From contig JALKBU010000491.1 in assembly GCA_023091735.1 (NCBI GenBank), positions 1 to 36,883 on the forward strand: DNA of 36,883 bases, in the 5' to 3' direction. The position numbers and the translations under genes are program-made. Shown here piece by piece: positions 9,378 through 18,725 of this stretch. The DNA is from Trichomonas tenax. Taxonomy: Eukaryota; Parabasalia; Trichomonadida; Trichomonadidae. The notes under the pieces were generated by a model that searched no databases, was not told the origin of the DNA, and was given only the letters and a program-made list of their open reading frames with translations. The number at the start of each line of letters is the position of its first letter. Position 1 is the first letter of the stretch.

Positions 9378-10566
9378 CTATTCGATTTCATTAAGTGCTG
9401 CTGTGATAAATGGATGCTGCAACGCCTCTAAAGCAGAAATCCTCTTCTCTGGATCGATTGTAACACATTTCATAATGAGATCGATAAAGAGAAGTCTTTC
9501 TTCCCTAACACGTGGAGGAAGATCAGCGGAATCTGGATATCTGTACGTTAAAATATTTTCAGGAATTGTCTTATAAATCAGACAATTCTTCCAATCTTCG
9601 ATATTCTCCTGATTTTCTTCAGCAAGTCTCTCTGCGGATTTCATAGATCCGTCAAGAAGGAAGAATGAGTACTTTCTTTGGCTCTGGTCGATCATCTTTT
9701 TTGGGAATGGTCCAACCATGCTGTTAATTACGTAAAGCATCTGAACCTCAGAGTTACCCGGGAAAAGAGGAACGCCAACCATCATTTCAAAAGCAGCAAC
9801 TCCGATTGACCAGATATCGATCTTGCAGCCGTATTCTAAGCGCAACAAGACCTCTGGCGCTCTGTAAAACCTTGACTGGACATAACACGGATTGGCGTGA
9901 CCCTCCAAACCAGCGCAATGATAGTCTACAACTATGAATTGATTCGGATCTCTCGAAGATTGAAGAATATTTTCGGGTTTGATATCCATGTGTATGACAC
10001 CGATCGAGCTGATATCTGCGAGCGTACGGAAAACCGATTTCATGATATTTTGAATCGTTTTTAATTTAAGTCCTTCCAATTTCACGTTCAAAAGCAGCTG
10101 ATAGACTGAACTCCCCAGGAGGTCCATGCATATGCAGGGAAATTCTTTCGTCAAAATCGTATTTCGATAATAGCAAAGGTTATGATCGAATAATTGTGGA
10201 CAATTTGCTTTTAACTGTGTGTTAGTTTGCAAAAATCAACATGCCATCACGCGCACCATACAATGCACGTGGTGGCATGCAAAAAATACATACGTATTCT
10301 AAAACATTTGCTTCAAAAACAATCGAGTTTGCAGCATTAGCAATAAGAGCTGGAACTTTGATTGCGTAGCACTGGCTTTCATCATTGCAACAGCTTTCGT
10401 CGCACGCTTTGTAAACTCTTGAGAAACCACCTGACGCGACTTTGGACAAAATGCTGATTCTCCGTCCGTTCTCGTCCTCTATGACATCGCCCTTCACGAG
10501 CGGCAAAGAGGTCTTCGGAGGGATTCTGTCCTGTTGGTCATCGGAACGATTGTCATGAGGGTTCAT
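9378..10566 (-). CDS. DYRK/CMGC-like protein kinase, two exons
   Basis: Coding parts are 10294-10566 and 9378-10214, giving 369 aa; a 79-nt intron (10215-10293) falls between codons. The Gly-rich loop is VASGGFSRV (43-51) and the ATP-anchoring Lys is in YAIKV (K70). The hinge-proximal CMDLLGSSVYQL and the activation segment YVQSRFYRAPEV (202-213) are hallmarks of DYRK/HIPK-type CMGC kinases, in which the first Tyr (202) is autophosphorylated. Two catalytic motifs are changed: HRD is HMD (166-168; the Asp is kept) and DFG reads DYH (188-190; the Asp is kept, the Gly is lost). It may be active but atypical. The C-lobe is complete through the CVTIDPEKRISALEALQHPF helix. The gene is divergent from the Rab gene, 328 bp apart. 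Confidence 0.9.
10215..10293 (-). other. Spliceosomal intron, 79 nt, with parabasalid signature
   Basis: On the minus strand it begins GTATGT and ends ACTAACACACAG, matching the rigid trichomonad consensus (5' GTAYGT; fused branch point and acceptor ACTAACACACAG). Unspliced, the kinase frame stops shortly after; removing exactly these 79 bases joins ...NVLEY to LKANCP... in frame (phase 0) and restores one continuous kinase domain. Confidence 0.95.
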
Positions 10567-10894
10567 TTTTTTGGTGTACCTGTCTTTTGTGTTGTATACA
10601 CGTCAGTTTTATTAACTTTACACGACAAAATGTCATGTAAAATTCATCAGTTTTTGAGCAAGTTGTAAAGTGTCAGATTGTCAGACAATTAGCGTGTGTT
10701 ATAATCAATGCAACAACCAACATCTAGGCTATGAATGCAGCAATACATCTATTCTCGTTTATGGTAAGAGATCTTAGTTAGAGTGGACCTCCTTCTTTTT
10801 CAACACCATCAAAAAAAAATTTTATTGACCTTTTACATAAAAAAACATTCGATGAATTTTATTCTCAAAATAAGATGTAAAAGTGACAAATAAA
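10567..10894. promoter_or_regulatory. Divergent promoter region between kinase and Rab genes
   Basis: 328 bp serving two genes facing away from each other. It holds AAAAGTGACA at 10879-10888, six bases before the Rab ATG, and the near-motif TGTCATGTAAA at 10631-10641. The kinase leader has AAAAGACAGGTACACC, resembling the leader of the gene at 19814 (AAAAGTGACAGGTGTAC). Confidence 0.5.
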
Positions 10895-11485
10895 ATGGAT
10901 TCAGAAAACAATGACTGCCTGAAATTGATTCTTCTTGGAGATTCAGGCGTTGGCAAAACGACAGCGGTTATGACATACATCGGACAAAAGACAAATGACA
11001 ATATCAATCCGACAGTTGGCGCCGGATATTATCGTGCTAAAGTAGAAATTAACGAAACACCTCATTACGTCACAATATGGGACACTGCCGGCCAAGAAAT
11101 GTATAGATCTCTTGTTCCTCAATATATGAGAGGATCGCACGCCGGAATTTTGATGTTTGACGTTACATCAAGGGCAACATTCAACGGGCTCGATGAGTGG
11201 ATTCTGTTCCTTGAAAATAAATGCTTTGAGAGCCCAATTGTTCTTTTCGGAAACAAATGTGACTTAAAGAACAGAGAAGTTGATTCTCTTGAGGCAGCAT
11301 CGTACGCACAAAAGCGCGGTTACATTTATATCGAAGGAAGTGCAATAACAGGTGATGGAATTTATCATCTTTTTTATACATTGACAGACGAAGCATTAAA
11401 GTATATGAATCATCTCGACAATAGCAAGAATGAGCAAAGTAAGCTTCAACCAAATCAAACAAAGAAAGAACAAAAATGTTGTTAA
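10895..11485 (+). CDS. Rab-family small GTPase
   Basis: 196 aa. All five nucleotide-binding motifs are visible: P-loop GDSGVGKT (about 15-22), switch I with the Mg-binding Thr in NPTVGAGY, switch II WDTAGQE, NKCD for guanine specificity, and EGSA in place of the usual ETSA. The tail is a flexible Lys/Gln/Asn-rich stretch ending in Cys-Cys, the typical double geranylgeranylation site, so the protein cycles on and off membranes in vesicle traffic. Switch II continues QEMYRSLVPQYMRG, typical of Rab rather than Ras or Arf. The start is the ATG at 10895, which gives the normal short Rab N-terminus. Trichomonads have a greatly expanded Rab set; the subfamily cannot be fixed by eye. The stop overlaps TAAA. 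Confidence 0.95.
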   Translation: MDSENNDCLKLILLGDSGVGKTTAVMTYIGQKTNDNINPTVGAGYYRAKVEINETPHYVTIWDTAGQEMYRSLVPQYMRGSHAGILMFDVTSRATFNGLDEWILFLENKCFESPIVLFGNKCDLKNREVDSLEAASYAQKRGYIYIEGSAITGDGIYHLFYTLTDEALKYMNHLDNSKNEQSKLQPNQTKKEQKCC

Positions 11486-11601
11486 ATTATTCTTTCCAAA
11501 AAAGCTCCAATACGTTTGTTGTATTATTGTATTAGTTCCAGTTTGAATAAATTTGTGTATGAAATAGTATTAAATAGAAATAACAATAAATTTAAAAACA
11601 T

Positions 11602-11622
11602 AAAAAAAAAAAAAAAAAAAAA
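11602..11622 (+). repeat. 21-nt A homopolymer downstream of the Rab gene
   Basis: A run of 21 A's lies 117 bp after the Rab stop codon and 3 bp from the end of the oppositely oriented ankyrin pseudogene. It could be a remnant poly(A) tail of a retro-inserted cDNA or simple slippage. Confidence 0.85.
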
Positions 11623-11625
11623 TAA

Positions 11626-13568
11626 TTAGTCATCATCAGATGAATCATACGCATATATTCTGGATCCATTCTTTTTCTTCTTCTTATCCAAAGCTTGTTT
11701 CAAGATTTCAAAGACTTTTTGGTAACACTTTCCATTATTATGCAATCGCATCACAGCATCAAATGCTGTTTATTTGTCATGCGCATTATGTTTCGACAAG
11801 TTGACACCCATCGAAATCAAGCATTTAACAACATCAACAGATCCACTTATTACAGCTGTATGAAGAGGTGTAAATGAAAACTTTCCTGGAATCTCTTTAT
11901 CAAAGCCGCTTTTGATTAGATATTTGACCATCTTCGGTTGGTTATTTGCGCATGCTGCGTGGAGTGCGGTTGAGTTATCTACATCTCTAGTGAATTTTTC
12001 CGCTCCTTTTGATTCCAAATATTTGAGAACTTTGATATGTCCATTCATTGCAGCAAGGTAAAAAGGAATCTTCTTTGATTTTGTTTGAGCATTTATATCG
12101 CATCCAATTGAAACGAGTTACTCAACAACTTTGTGATGGTCATTGAAGGAAGCCAACAAAATAGGGTTCATTTGATCATCACGGTCTATACGTCCTTCCA
12201 CATCGAAACTGAATTCAACAAGCTTTCTCACTTCTTCGAGAAGACCATTTTGACTTGCAATATGAAGCGCATTTAGACCGTATTTATTAATTTGTTTGTG
12301 TTCGCATTCATTTTCAAGGAGATATTCTACAAGTGTTTTCTTTCCTAAGGCACATGCTTGAAGGAAAATATTCATTCCTGAATCTGTATCGATAATGTTA
12401 CATAAAGACATCTGGCAAGCGCACCTAATCGATTTCCTGTCAAAGTCAATAGACCTTCTTAAGAAATAATGGAAAACGTCATTGAAATCATGCAAGTCGT
12501 AGATTTTCATTGCTTCTTCCGGCGTTTTTTAAAGTATTTTCTATCTTTGCATTAAGTAAGTCTTGAATAGTTTCAATAGCATCTCTCGTAATTTGAAAAT
12601 ATTTCTGTTTTGTTTCTTGTAGTTCTTCAACAACTTTTGAAGATATTCTAAGGAAGTTTGCAATATTTGGTTGCATCCTATTGATAATTTCGACTGGAAA
12701 AGAGTTTGGAAAAGCGAGATTATATGAGAAGAAGAGATTACAATTAACAACATCATCAATGTTGAAATCGTTTTCTTTTATGACATAAGCATTAACTATT
12801 GTGTTGAAAATCCAATCTTTGATGAAATCAAGCTCAAAATTTCTTCTGCTGAATAACGGTCATCGGGATCTTTTTTCAGACAACGATCAATTAAGAAAAT
12901 TAATTTTCACATAATTGCCGTTTTCAAAAGGAAACTTCCGAGTACAAAGTTGATAAATAATGATTCCAAGAGCCCAAATGTCAACTTTTGTGGTGTATTT
13001 ATTTGTCCCCATTTCAGATGCCATATAACTTGGAGTTCCGGCAAATGTTTCAGCATAATCTCCGGACCTTTCCAGTTTCTTACTAACACCAATGTCACCA
13101 AGCTTAATTTCGCCCAATTTCATAATAAAAATTTTATTTGGTTTAATATCTCTGTGAATGATATCTTTTTTATGACAATACTGTAATGCAAAACATATCT
13201 AAACAATAATTCTGATGATTTCTTCTTCTTTTAGTTGCCTTTCGGCTTTATCTGCATCTGTAAATTTCGTCAGATCGCCTCTATTTGCGTATTCCATTAC
13301 AAGATAGAGTTTATCATGTTTTTTTGAAGCTATCTATGTAGTTGACAATGTATGGATGTGACATTTGTTGAAGCATTTTGGCCTCAGAAACTGAAGTTTC
13401 ATCATATTTTGCTTCTTTCAGGACGTACTGATTGTGGCCTTTTGCAACGACATATGTTGTGCCAAATGCTCCACGTCCGAGCTCCTTTACAACTTTATAT
13501 TCACTCAATCCTGAAAAAAATGCCAACACAAAAACAAATTTGAGAGCTTTTGCATAAATTTTGTGCAT
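11626..13568 (-). pseudogene. NEK-like protein kinase plus ankyrin-repeat protein, decayed
   Basis: Read 13568 to 11626. The kinase half has EYKVVKELGRGAFGTTYVV, the Lys in YVLKEA, HRDIKP, DIG in place of DFG, GTPSYMASE and a C-lobe through DIWALGIIIYQL; it looks like the NEK family. It is followed by a helical linker of the kind seen before trichomonad ankyrin repeats, then at least five ankyrin units (NALHIASQNG, TALHAACANN, TPLHTAVISG) and a tail ending YAYDSSDDD. Breaks: one extra base in an A7 run (13319-13325, T's on the plus strand); TAG at 13199-13201; a frameshift near 12895-12905 and possibly another near 12840; one extra base in an A6 run (12525-12530); TAA at 12118-12120; and a frameshift near 11772. 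The ancestor was either one kinase-ankyrin fusion or two adjacent genes. Little other decay suggests recent loss. Confidence 0.85.
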
Positions 13569-14030
13569 AAATTGAATACTCTCCAGTTACTGATGCTATA
13601 AATCATTTTTTTTCGAATTTAGATAAATTATCAATCTAAGAGGAAAATTCCTGTAAATTTTGTGGGCTTAAAACCTGGGAATACAATGCTCATGATATGT
13701 TAATGCTATATTTCAAATAAGAAGAAAAACAATCTTCACTGGAAGAACATTTTGCATCAAATGATGATATCGTTCGTTCATTTGATGTACTTGAATGAAG
13801 TGACTTTGCAGATATTTATCCATGACCTATAATTGATAGGGTTTTATTTTGATTCTATAATTAATTTTATAATGTTACCGGCATAACTATTTATTGTGTT
13901 CTAAATTTCAATGCCGAGCATTTATAAAATGGTGTTATTGTCTGCAGACGGATAAAATCTTCGGTTTAAATCTATATAAAATGTGATGAGATATAAACGT
14001 GTGTTTAACACTAAAATAAACAAAGAATAA
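13569..14030. other. Intergenic region, nothing recognised
   Basis: AT-rich spacer upstream of the kinase/ankyrin pseudogene and downstream of the Tyr/Ser-rich gene. No coding or RNA signal seen. Confidence 0.6.
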
Positions 14031-15005
14031 TCACTCATAAGAATAATTATATGAATCAGCATTAGAATAAGTATAATCATCATAGGTATAATCTGTGTAG
14101 TATGAATAGTCTCCTGTATAATTACTCTCGCTGAATGATGGCTCTGGGTTTTCCTTTCTTCGGCGAAGTTGCTCAAGAAGATCATTTACAATATTTTTCC
14201 TCCTTCTTTCCATTTCTGCTTCTTCGGCTCTTCTCATCTTTTCCTCTTGTCTCATTCTTTCTGCTCTCTTCTTTTCAGCAATCTTAGCTTGATATCTTTC
14301 GATAATCTCTTGAATTAATGCACTTGAATCCCGTTTTCTGTTATGAGTGCTTTGCTGTCTATTAATTGGGTTCTTATGATTGGATCTGTGATGTTTATTT
14401 GTAAATTTCACATGGTTACAACATGAATTAGAATTTGTTGATGATTCCGAAACAGAATCCAAAATGGATGAATAAATGTTATCATCAGAGTCATAGTCCT
14501 CTGATTCAGTCAAATATGATGAATCAGAAAGTACTTTTGAACAATGAGGACAAGTTCTTGGCTTCTTTCGATTTTCAGAGTATACAGAGCTTTGAGAATA
14601 TGTTGAGTAGTATGTTTGACTTGAAAGATAGCTTCCTGTGGCTGGATTTTCAGATATCTCTGAAACACTGTCATTTTCTTCAGCTTCTGAGCCTGTATAA
14701 TCAAAAATCGAACTTCTGTCAAGTTCTGAATCAATATATGATAATGAATCTGATGAAACATCATCTAAATTATCCAAAAGATATTTTCTGCTGTATTGAT
14801 TGTTATTTGAATGATGTTTATTTGTGAAATGGTATGAATTGTAGTCATCATCGAAAGAATCTGACTGAGAAACGAGAATTGCCTTCTTTTGATTTTCATC
14901 TTCAGAGTCTGTGATTAAAATGGCAGAGTACTTTTTAGGAGAGGACCTAACTAACTCCTTTATCAGTGCCTTGCCGTCACCATTCTTGATTGATGTCTTT
15001 TTCAT
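14031..15005 (-). CDS. Ser/Asp/Tyr-rich low-complexity protein with coiled coil
   Basis: 324 aa from the ATG at 15005. The N-terminal two thirds is acidic and Ser-rich with many SD/SE pairs (possible casein-kinase-type sites) and includes a TCPHCSKVL motif with one CxxC pair and a later SCCNH; these could bind metal, but no full zinc-finger pattern is present. Residues about 235-290 are a charged coiled coil (EKKRAERMRQEEKMRRAEEA). The last 30 residues are extremely Tyr-rich (GDYSYYTDYTYDDYTYS). No family recognised. The layout, with a Tyr-rich acidic patch, Ser/Asp runs and a short coiled coil, resembles the much larger protein at 31081-33747, where the Tyr-rich patch is N-terminal. Probably a real gene given its length, codon regularity and protein-like periodicity. 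Confidence 0.75.
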   Translation of the reverse strand: MKKTSIKNGDGKALIKELVRSSPKKYSAILITDSEDENQKKAILVSQSDSFDDDYNSYHFTNKHHSNNNQYSRKYLLDNLDDVSSDSLSYIDSELDRSSIFDYTGSEAEENDSVSEISENPATGSYLSSQTYYSTYSQSSVYSENRKKPRTCPHCSKVLSDSSYLTESEDYDSDDNIYSSILDSVSESSTNSNSCCNHVKFTNKHHRSNHKNPINRQQSTHNRKRDSSALIQEIIERYQAKIAEKKRAERMRQEEKMRRAEEAEMERRRKNIVNDLLEQLRRRKENPEPSFSESNYTGDYSYYTDYTYDDYTYSNADSYNYSYE

Positions 15006-16029
15006 CAAGACTTAATAAAATAAACGTATAGATTGAAAAAATGCCATTGTCAAAAAATATTTTACATGATAGAATTTTCGATCTTTTTATGAGAAAATGT
15101 TCAATCATATATTGTGAATAGCACATTCCATCTAATATCACAGTTCATTGGAAATGAAAGCATCAAATTGCATTTAAGCTTATATAAAAGTTGTACCACT
15201 CTCAAAATTAATTTCTATTTGATCAATATTTATTATACATCAAAATCATTGGCCGATCGCTTGTATCGTTTACCAAGCATATGCATAATGGAGCTCAGCT
15301 ATATTACTATCGGAATATTCAATATTTTGGATTTAGATATTGTTCGACTAAACTATGCAATTTCCTATAAATTTAACATATGCGCTGTTTTGTTAAAGCA
15401 TTATCTTATTAATTACTTTTAATATATATATATGGAATAAAGTTCTCATTAACTCATTTCAAATTAGATTATCTATTAAAATATAATTAATTATCATGAT
15501 GTTGCATCTTAGAATATATTGTATGTAGATTATGTAATCTAAAACTCCTATTCATTTTATGCAAATTTAGATTTGCATCTGGGCTCCCTATTTTCCAATA
15601 TCGTTCATACATTATATTATTTTCTCATCATTGCATGCTGGCTCTACCATCTGAGTTTAAAGGCGAAGTTTTTCCTCTTTTCTAATTAGTTATCATTTGT
15701 AATATATTTGCTCATAAACAATGAATTAACTAATATATGATCAAATGATTTACAGAAGAATGTGATGTTGATTGATGAATGCTCAATGAATCAAATAAAC
15801 ATTGAAGTATTGCATTCATATTTCAATCACAATTATGTGATTTTTATTTCATCATTTTTATATTAAAATTTAATTCTGATTTCATGGTAATATAATCAAA
15901 ATGGTGAGGAACTGTTATGAATCACACCTTTATTATATATAAAATCATCACCCGTAATATTGTAAAATAATACCTAGATTTGACAGAATGACACAGGAAA
16001 TAACAAGCGGTGATATTGTTTATTTATGG

Positions 16030-16066
16030 TCGTGCGCATTGGCCTTTTTAAGGCCAATGCGCACGA
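16030..16066. repeat. Perfect 17-bp hairpin with TTT loop
   Basis: Arms 16030-16046 and 16050-16066 are exact reverse complements around a 3-nt loop. The arms contain GTGCGCATTGGCC, GC-rich against the local background, and are followed by a run of five T's. About 45 bases downstream is a small second hairpin (TGAGG/CCTCA around 16103-16119). Confidence 0.9.
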
Positions 16067-16655
16067 TTTTTGGAAAGCATGCGCGCAAAAATAACAAAGA
16101 CCCTGAGGAGCAGTCCCTCATATTATAGCTATATACCATATTTTTTAAATAAACAGTCTAAAAATCCATAGTGTTGATTGATTTTACTGTTTTTAATTGA
16201 AAAATGAATGTTTTCAAAAATATATATTATTCTTTTTAAAAAGCTTGATGCTGTTTAAAATAAAGGCAAAACATTACTGGCAGCATCCATGTGAGTATTG
16301 TACTCTAATATCAGCTGGTAAAGAGAGCACGCAAAGTGATCACAAGATACTTGTAGTTTTCTTCATTTGGTAGTTAGTCCTTCATACTATACTATTCAAT
16401 TGTAGTTGATTCCGTCCATTTATTCCTCACAATTTCAAATTTTTCCCTATGATAATTTTAATCATGTGTTTCAAACTAAAAATTAACTGTCATTCATATT
16501 GCCTAGATGTGTATATTACAATTCTTTAATCATATATACAATATAAGAAAATCTAAATTATCTCAAAAGATTCTCTTTAAATATGCCATTTTTTGTTGCC
16601 ATTCCTTTGTATGAGCTATTTGCAATACCGCTATCATAGAGCACATTGTGCGAAT

Positions 16656-16685
16656 TTGCGCATGAGCTGCGCAGCTCATGCGCAA
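16656..16685. repeat. Perfect 30-bp palindrome
   Basis: 15-bp arms with no loop, centred between 16670 and 16671, built on GCGCATGAGCTGC. Next to it lies a small inverted repeat GCACATTGTGC (16641-16651). Confidence 0.9.
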
Positions 16686-16740
16686 TTCAATTTTGAGAGG
16701 TTTTTGATGAATGCACAGTATTTCGTCACTTTTTAGAAAA

Positions 16741-16935
16741 ATGCAGGGTTAGAACACAAAAATGAGGGAGATCAATGGTTAAAAAGGGGTATAAATCAAT
16801 ATAAAGGGGATGTTTTTAGTGAGTAAAACAGGGGAAATGGGAGAAAAAAGGGGGTGATAATAGATAGGGGTTATCAAATTTTATCAGGTGGTAGTATAAG
16901 TATTGCAGGGTAATGAATGAATATTTTGGGGTTTT
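16741..16935 (+). other. Ladder of G-runs on one strand
   Basis: Within about 195 bases the plus strand carries roughly ten runs of three to five G's (for example AAAGGGG, CAGGGG, AAAAGGGGG, ATAGGGG, TTGGGG) separated by A/T-rich spacers, with almost no C-runs. It looks too spread out for one simple G-quadruplex but is a marked strand asymmetry. Confidence 0.75.
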
Positions 16936-18708
16936 CGAGTTCGCAATGCGCGCGATCTGTAAATCGGCAAAATCCGCTTACTATTTAATGATGGCGTCGC
17001 TCATGTGCTAATTTGAGGTGAATATCATGAAGTAAAAGCTGCTTACAGCAGAACAAACATAAATAAAAACTCAGCTGCAGCGAATTTGCTTAGTTTTTCT
17101 CGAGAAAACACCCAAAATTATTGGATTTTATACCTGAAATCAATATTCAGATTCCTAACCTAGCTTAGCATGTCATACATTTAGTTTCATTCTCTGAAAT
17201 ACCATCTGTTGATCCTTAAAGCCCTATAACCTCGGCTTCAATATTTATTTTTTAACATTCATGTTTAGATTATTTCCCAACTTACCCGGGCACACCACGA
17301 AAGTCGAAATACTCAAGAATTTTCCTATCTTTCAATGCACATTGCATATTTATTCTTTTAATCTTTTCTTTTTCTTGGTTATTTAGTAAATATATGCTTA
17401 TCGTAGTATTTTTAATCAAAATCAACTTTACAAAAAAGATTGCTGTCGAAAGATTCTGTTAAAAATAATAGGATTGCAAAATTGAACACTTTGTCTTTTC
17501 AATTCCTTTCAATTTTGCAAGAGTATTATTTTGAGGACTCTATTAAAGCATCAGCTTATTCTTACTCATCGTTGCGAAACGATATGAAAAAAGTGACAAA
17601 TCATGTTCGGATTTTCCGATAAAATTTGGGAATGTCTTAACACAAATTTAAAGACATTAAATTTTGAATACATTCACAATATCATAAGTATAGGAAAATG
17701 CGGAAATATTGTTTAGTTATATGAATCCAGATATAGTAACAATATAGGAATTTTATGAGCTACGTCAAAATAAATTATATCTAATATGATTCTACATAAT
17801 TGTAATTGTATGATCATAGAATATTGATAAGTTCCACAAATAAATTGTGGACAAATTTAATTTTTAAAATATAATTAATTCAAAGTAATCAAATATATTT
17901 CTTACTTAAACCGATTTGCCGATATGCTATTATCATATTATTAGAGCTAATATGAAAAACATATTACAGGCTCATAATACATATTGTATCAATTACAATC
18001 TATATAGCTAAATAATATTTTGAAATGAATACTTTTTTGACCATTCCATTCAATTATTTTTGTGTTAAATGCATAGGGATTCACATACTAAACGACGAAT
18101 GATCATAAAAATTTTCCCCATCGTGACATTATTTTTTGACACTCATAAATTGAGAATTAAACCAAAATTGCTCCAAATTTGAATCTAAACATCAATTGTT
18201 TTCCAATATTACTGATATGTTCTTGCATACTACCTTAATTAATTGCATTTGGCGCCATTTTTATTTCTAAATCTCAAATTATTTTTCATTTTTTTTCAAT
18301 AATTTCAAAATAAGTTACCATTCTAGTTATATTCAAGCTTTTTATCAATCAATATTTAATTTTTCAAGATAATACGCTATAATATTTTTTTTTATATTTT
18401 AATATTTTTTCAACTAGTTATATTCGGAAAAGCGAAACTATATTGATTTACATTATGATCCTGATCTTAACTCCAAACAATTCGGTTTTTAAAGTTTAAT
18501 TATATTATATAGAAAAATCATCGCTGGCATTAAAATTAATCGAATCAATGAAATAATACTCGCCTCGGGTAGATTTGAGCTTTTATAACCAAATATGCTG
18601 ATGTACAGAAACTGAGCATTAACAAAATGGATATTTACAAACTTTTTGTTCGAACAACTTACAGCAATGACTCAGCACCATATTTGGATTGTTTTTGCAC
18701 CAAAATGT

Positions 18709-18719
18709 TCACTTCATTT
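18709..18719 (+). promoter_or_regulatory. Initiator element (TCACTTCATTT)
   Basis: Contains two TCA-Y-W cores and lies 7-17 nt before the ATG at 18726. It is identical to the cystatin leader over 11 bases and supports the shorter start of the peroxidase. Confidence 0.7.
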
Positions 18720-18725
18720 ATCACG

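Larger units (their letters stand above)
15006..18708. other. 3.7-kb noncoding block with hairpins and G-runs
   Basis: The largest gene-free stretch in the window. Frames of up to about 100 codons occur but look like random AT-rich translation. Notable content: a perfect hairpin at 16030-16066, a 30-bp perfect palindrome at 16656-16685, a ladder of G-runs at 16741-16935, several ATGCGC words between 16.0 and 17.0 kb, and one AAAAGTGACA at 17589-17598. Candidate roles are an unannotated noncoding RNA, a replication-related element or old repeat debris. Confidence 0.65.

Noticed and set aside
15114..15422. 102-codon open frame
   Set aside because: It begins at a non-ATG codon, has an Ile/Tyr/Leu-rich composition typical of random AT-rich translation, and no leader signal.
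16311..16360. D-arm-like TCAGCTGGTAAAGAGA suggesting a tRNA
   Set aside because: No anticodon or T arm follows and no acceptor stem closes.
17440..17622. 60-codon open frame
   Set aside because: Non-ATG start, no family resemblance and no promoter-like leader; treated as chance.
18627..18725. N-terminal extension of the thiol peroxidase (33 codons)
   Set aside because: No counterpart in Tpx proteins, and the TCACTTCATTT initiator lies within it, so it is probably untranscribed.
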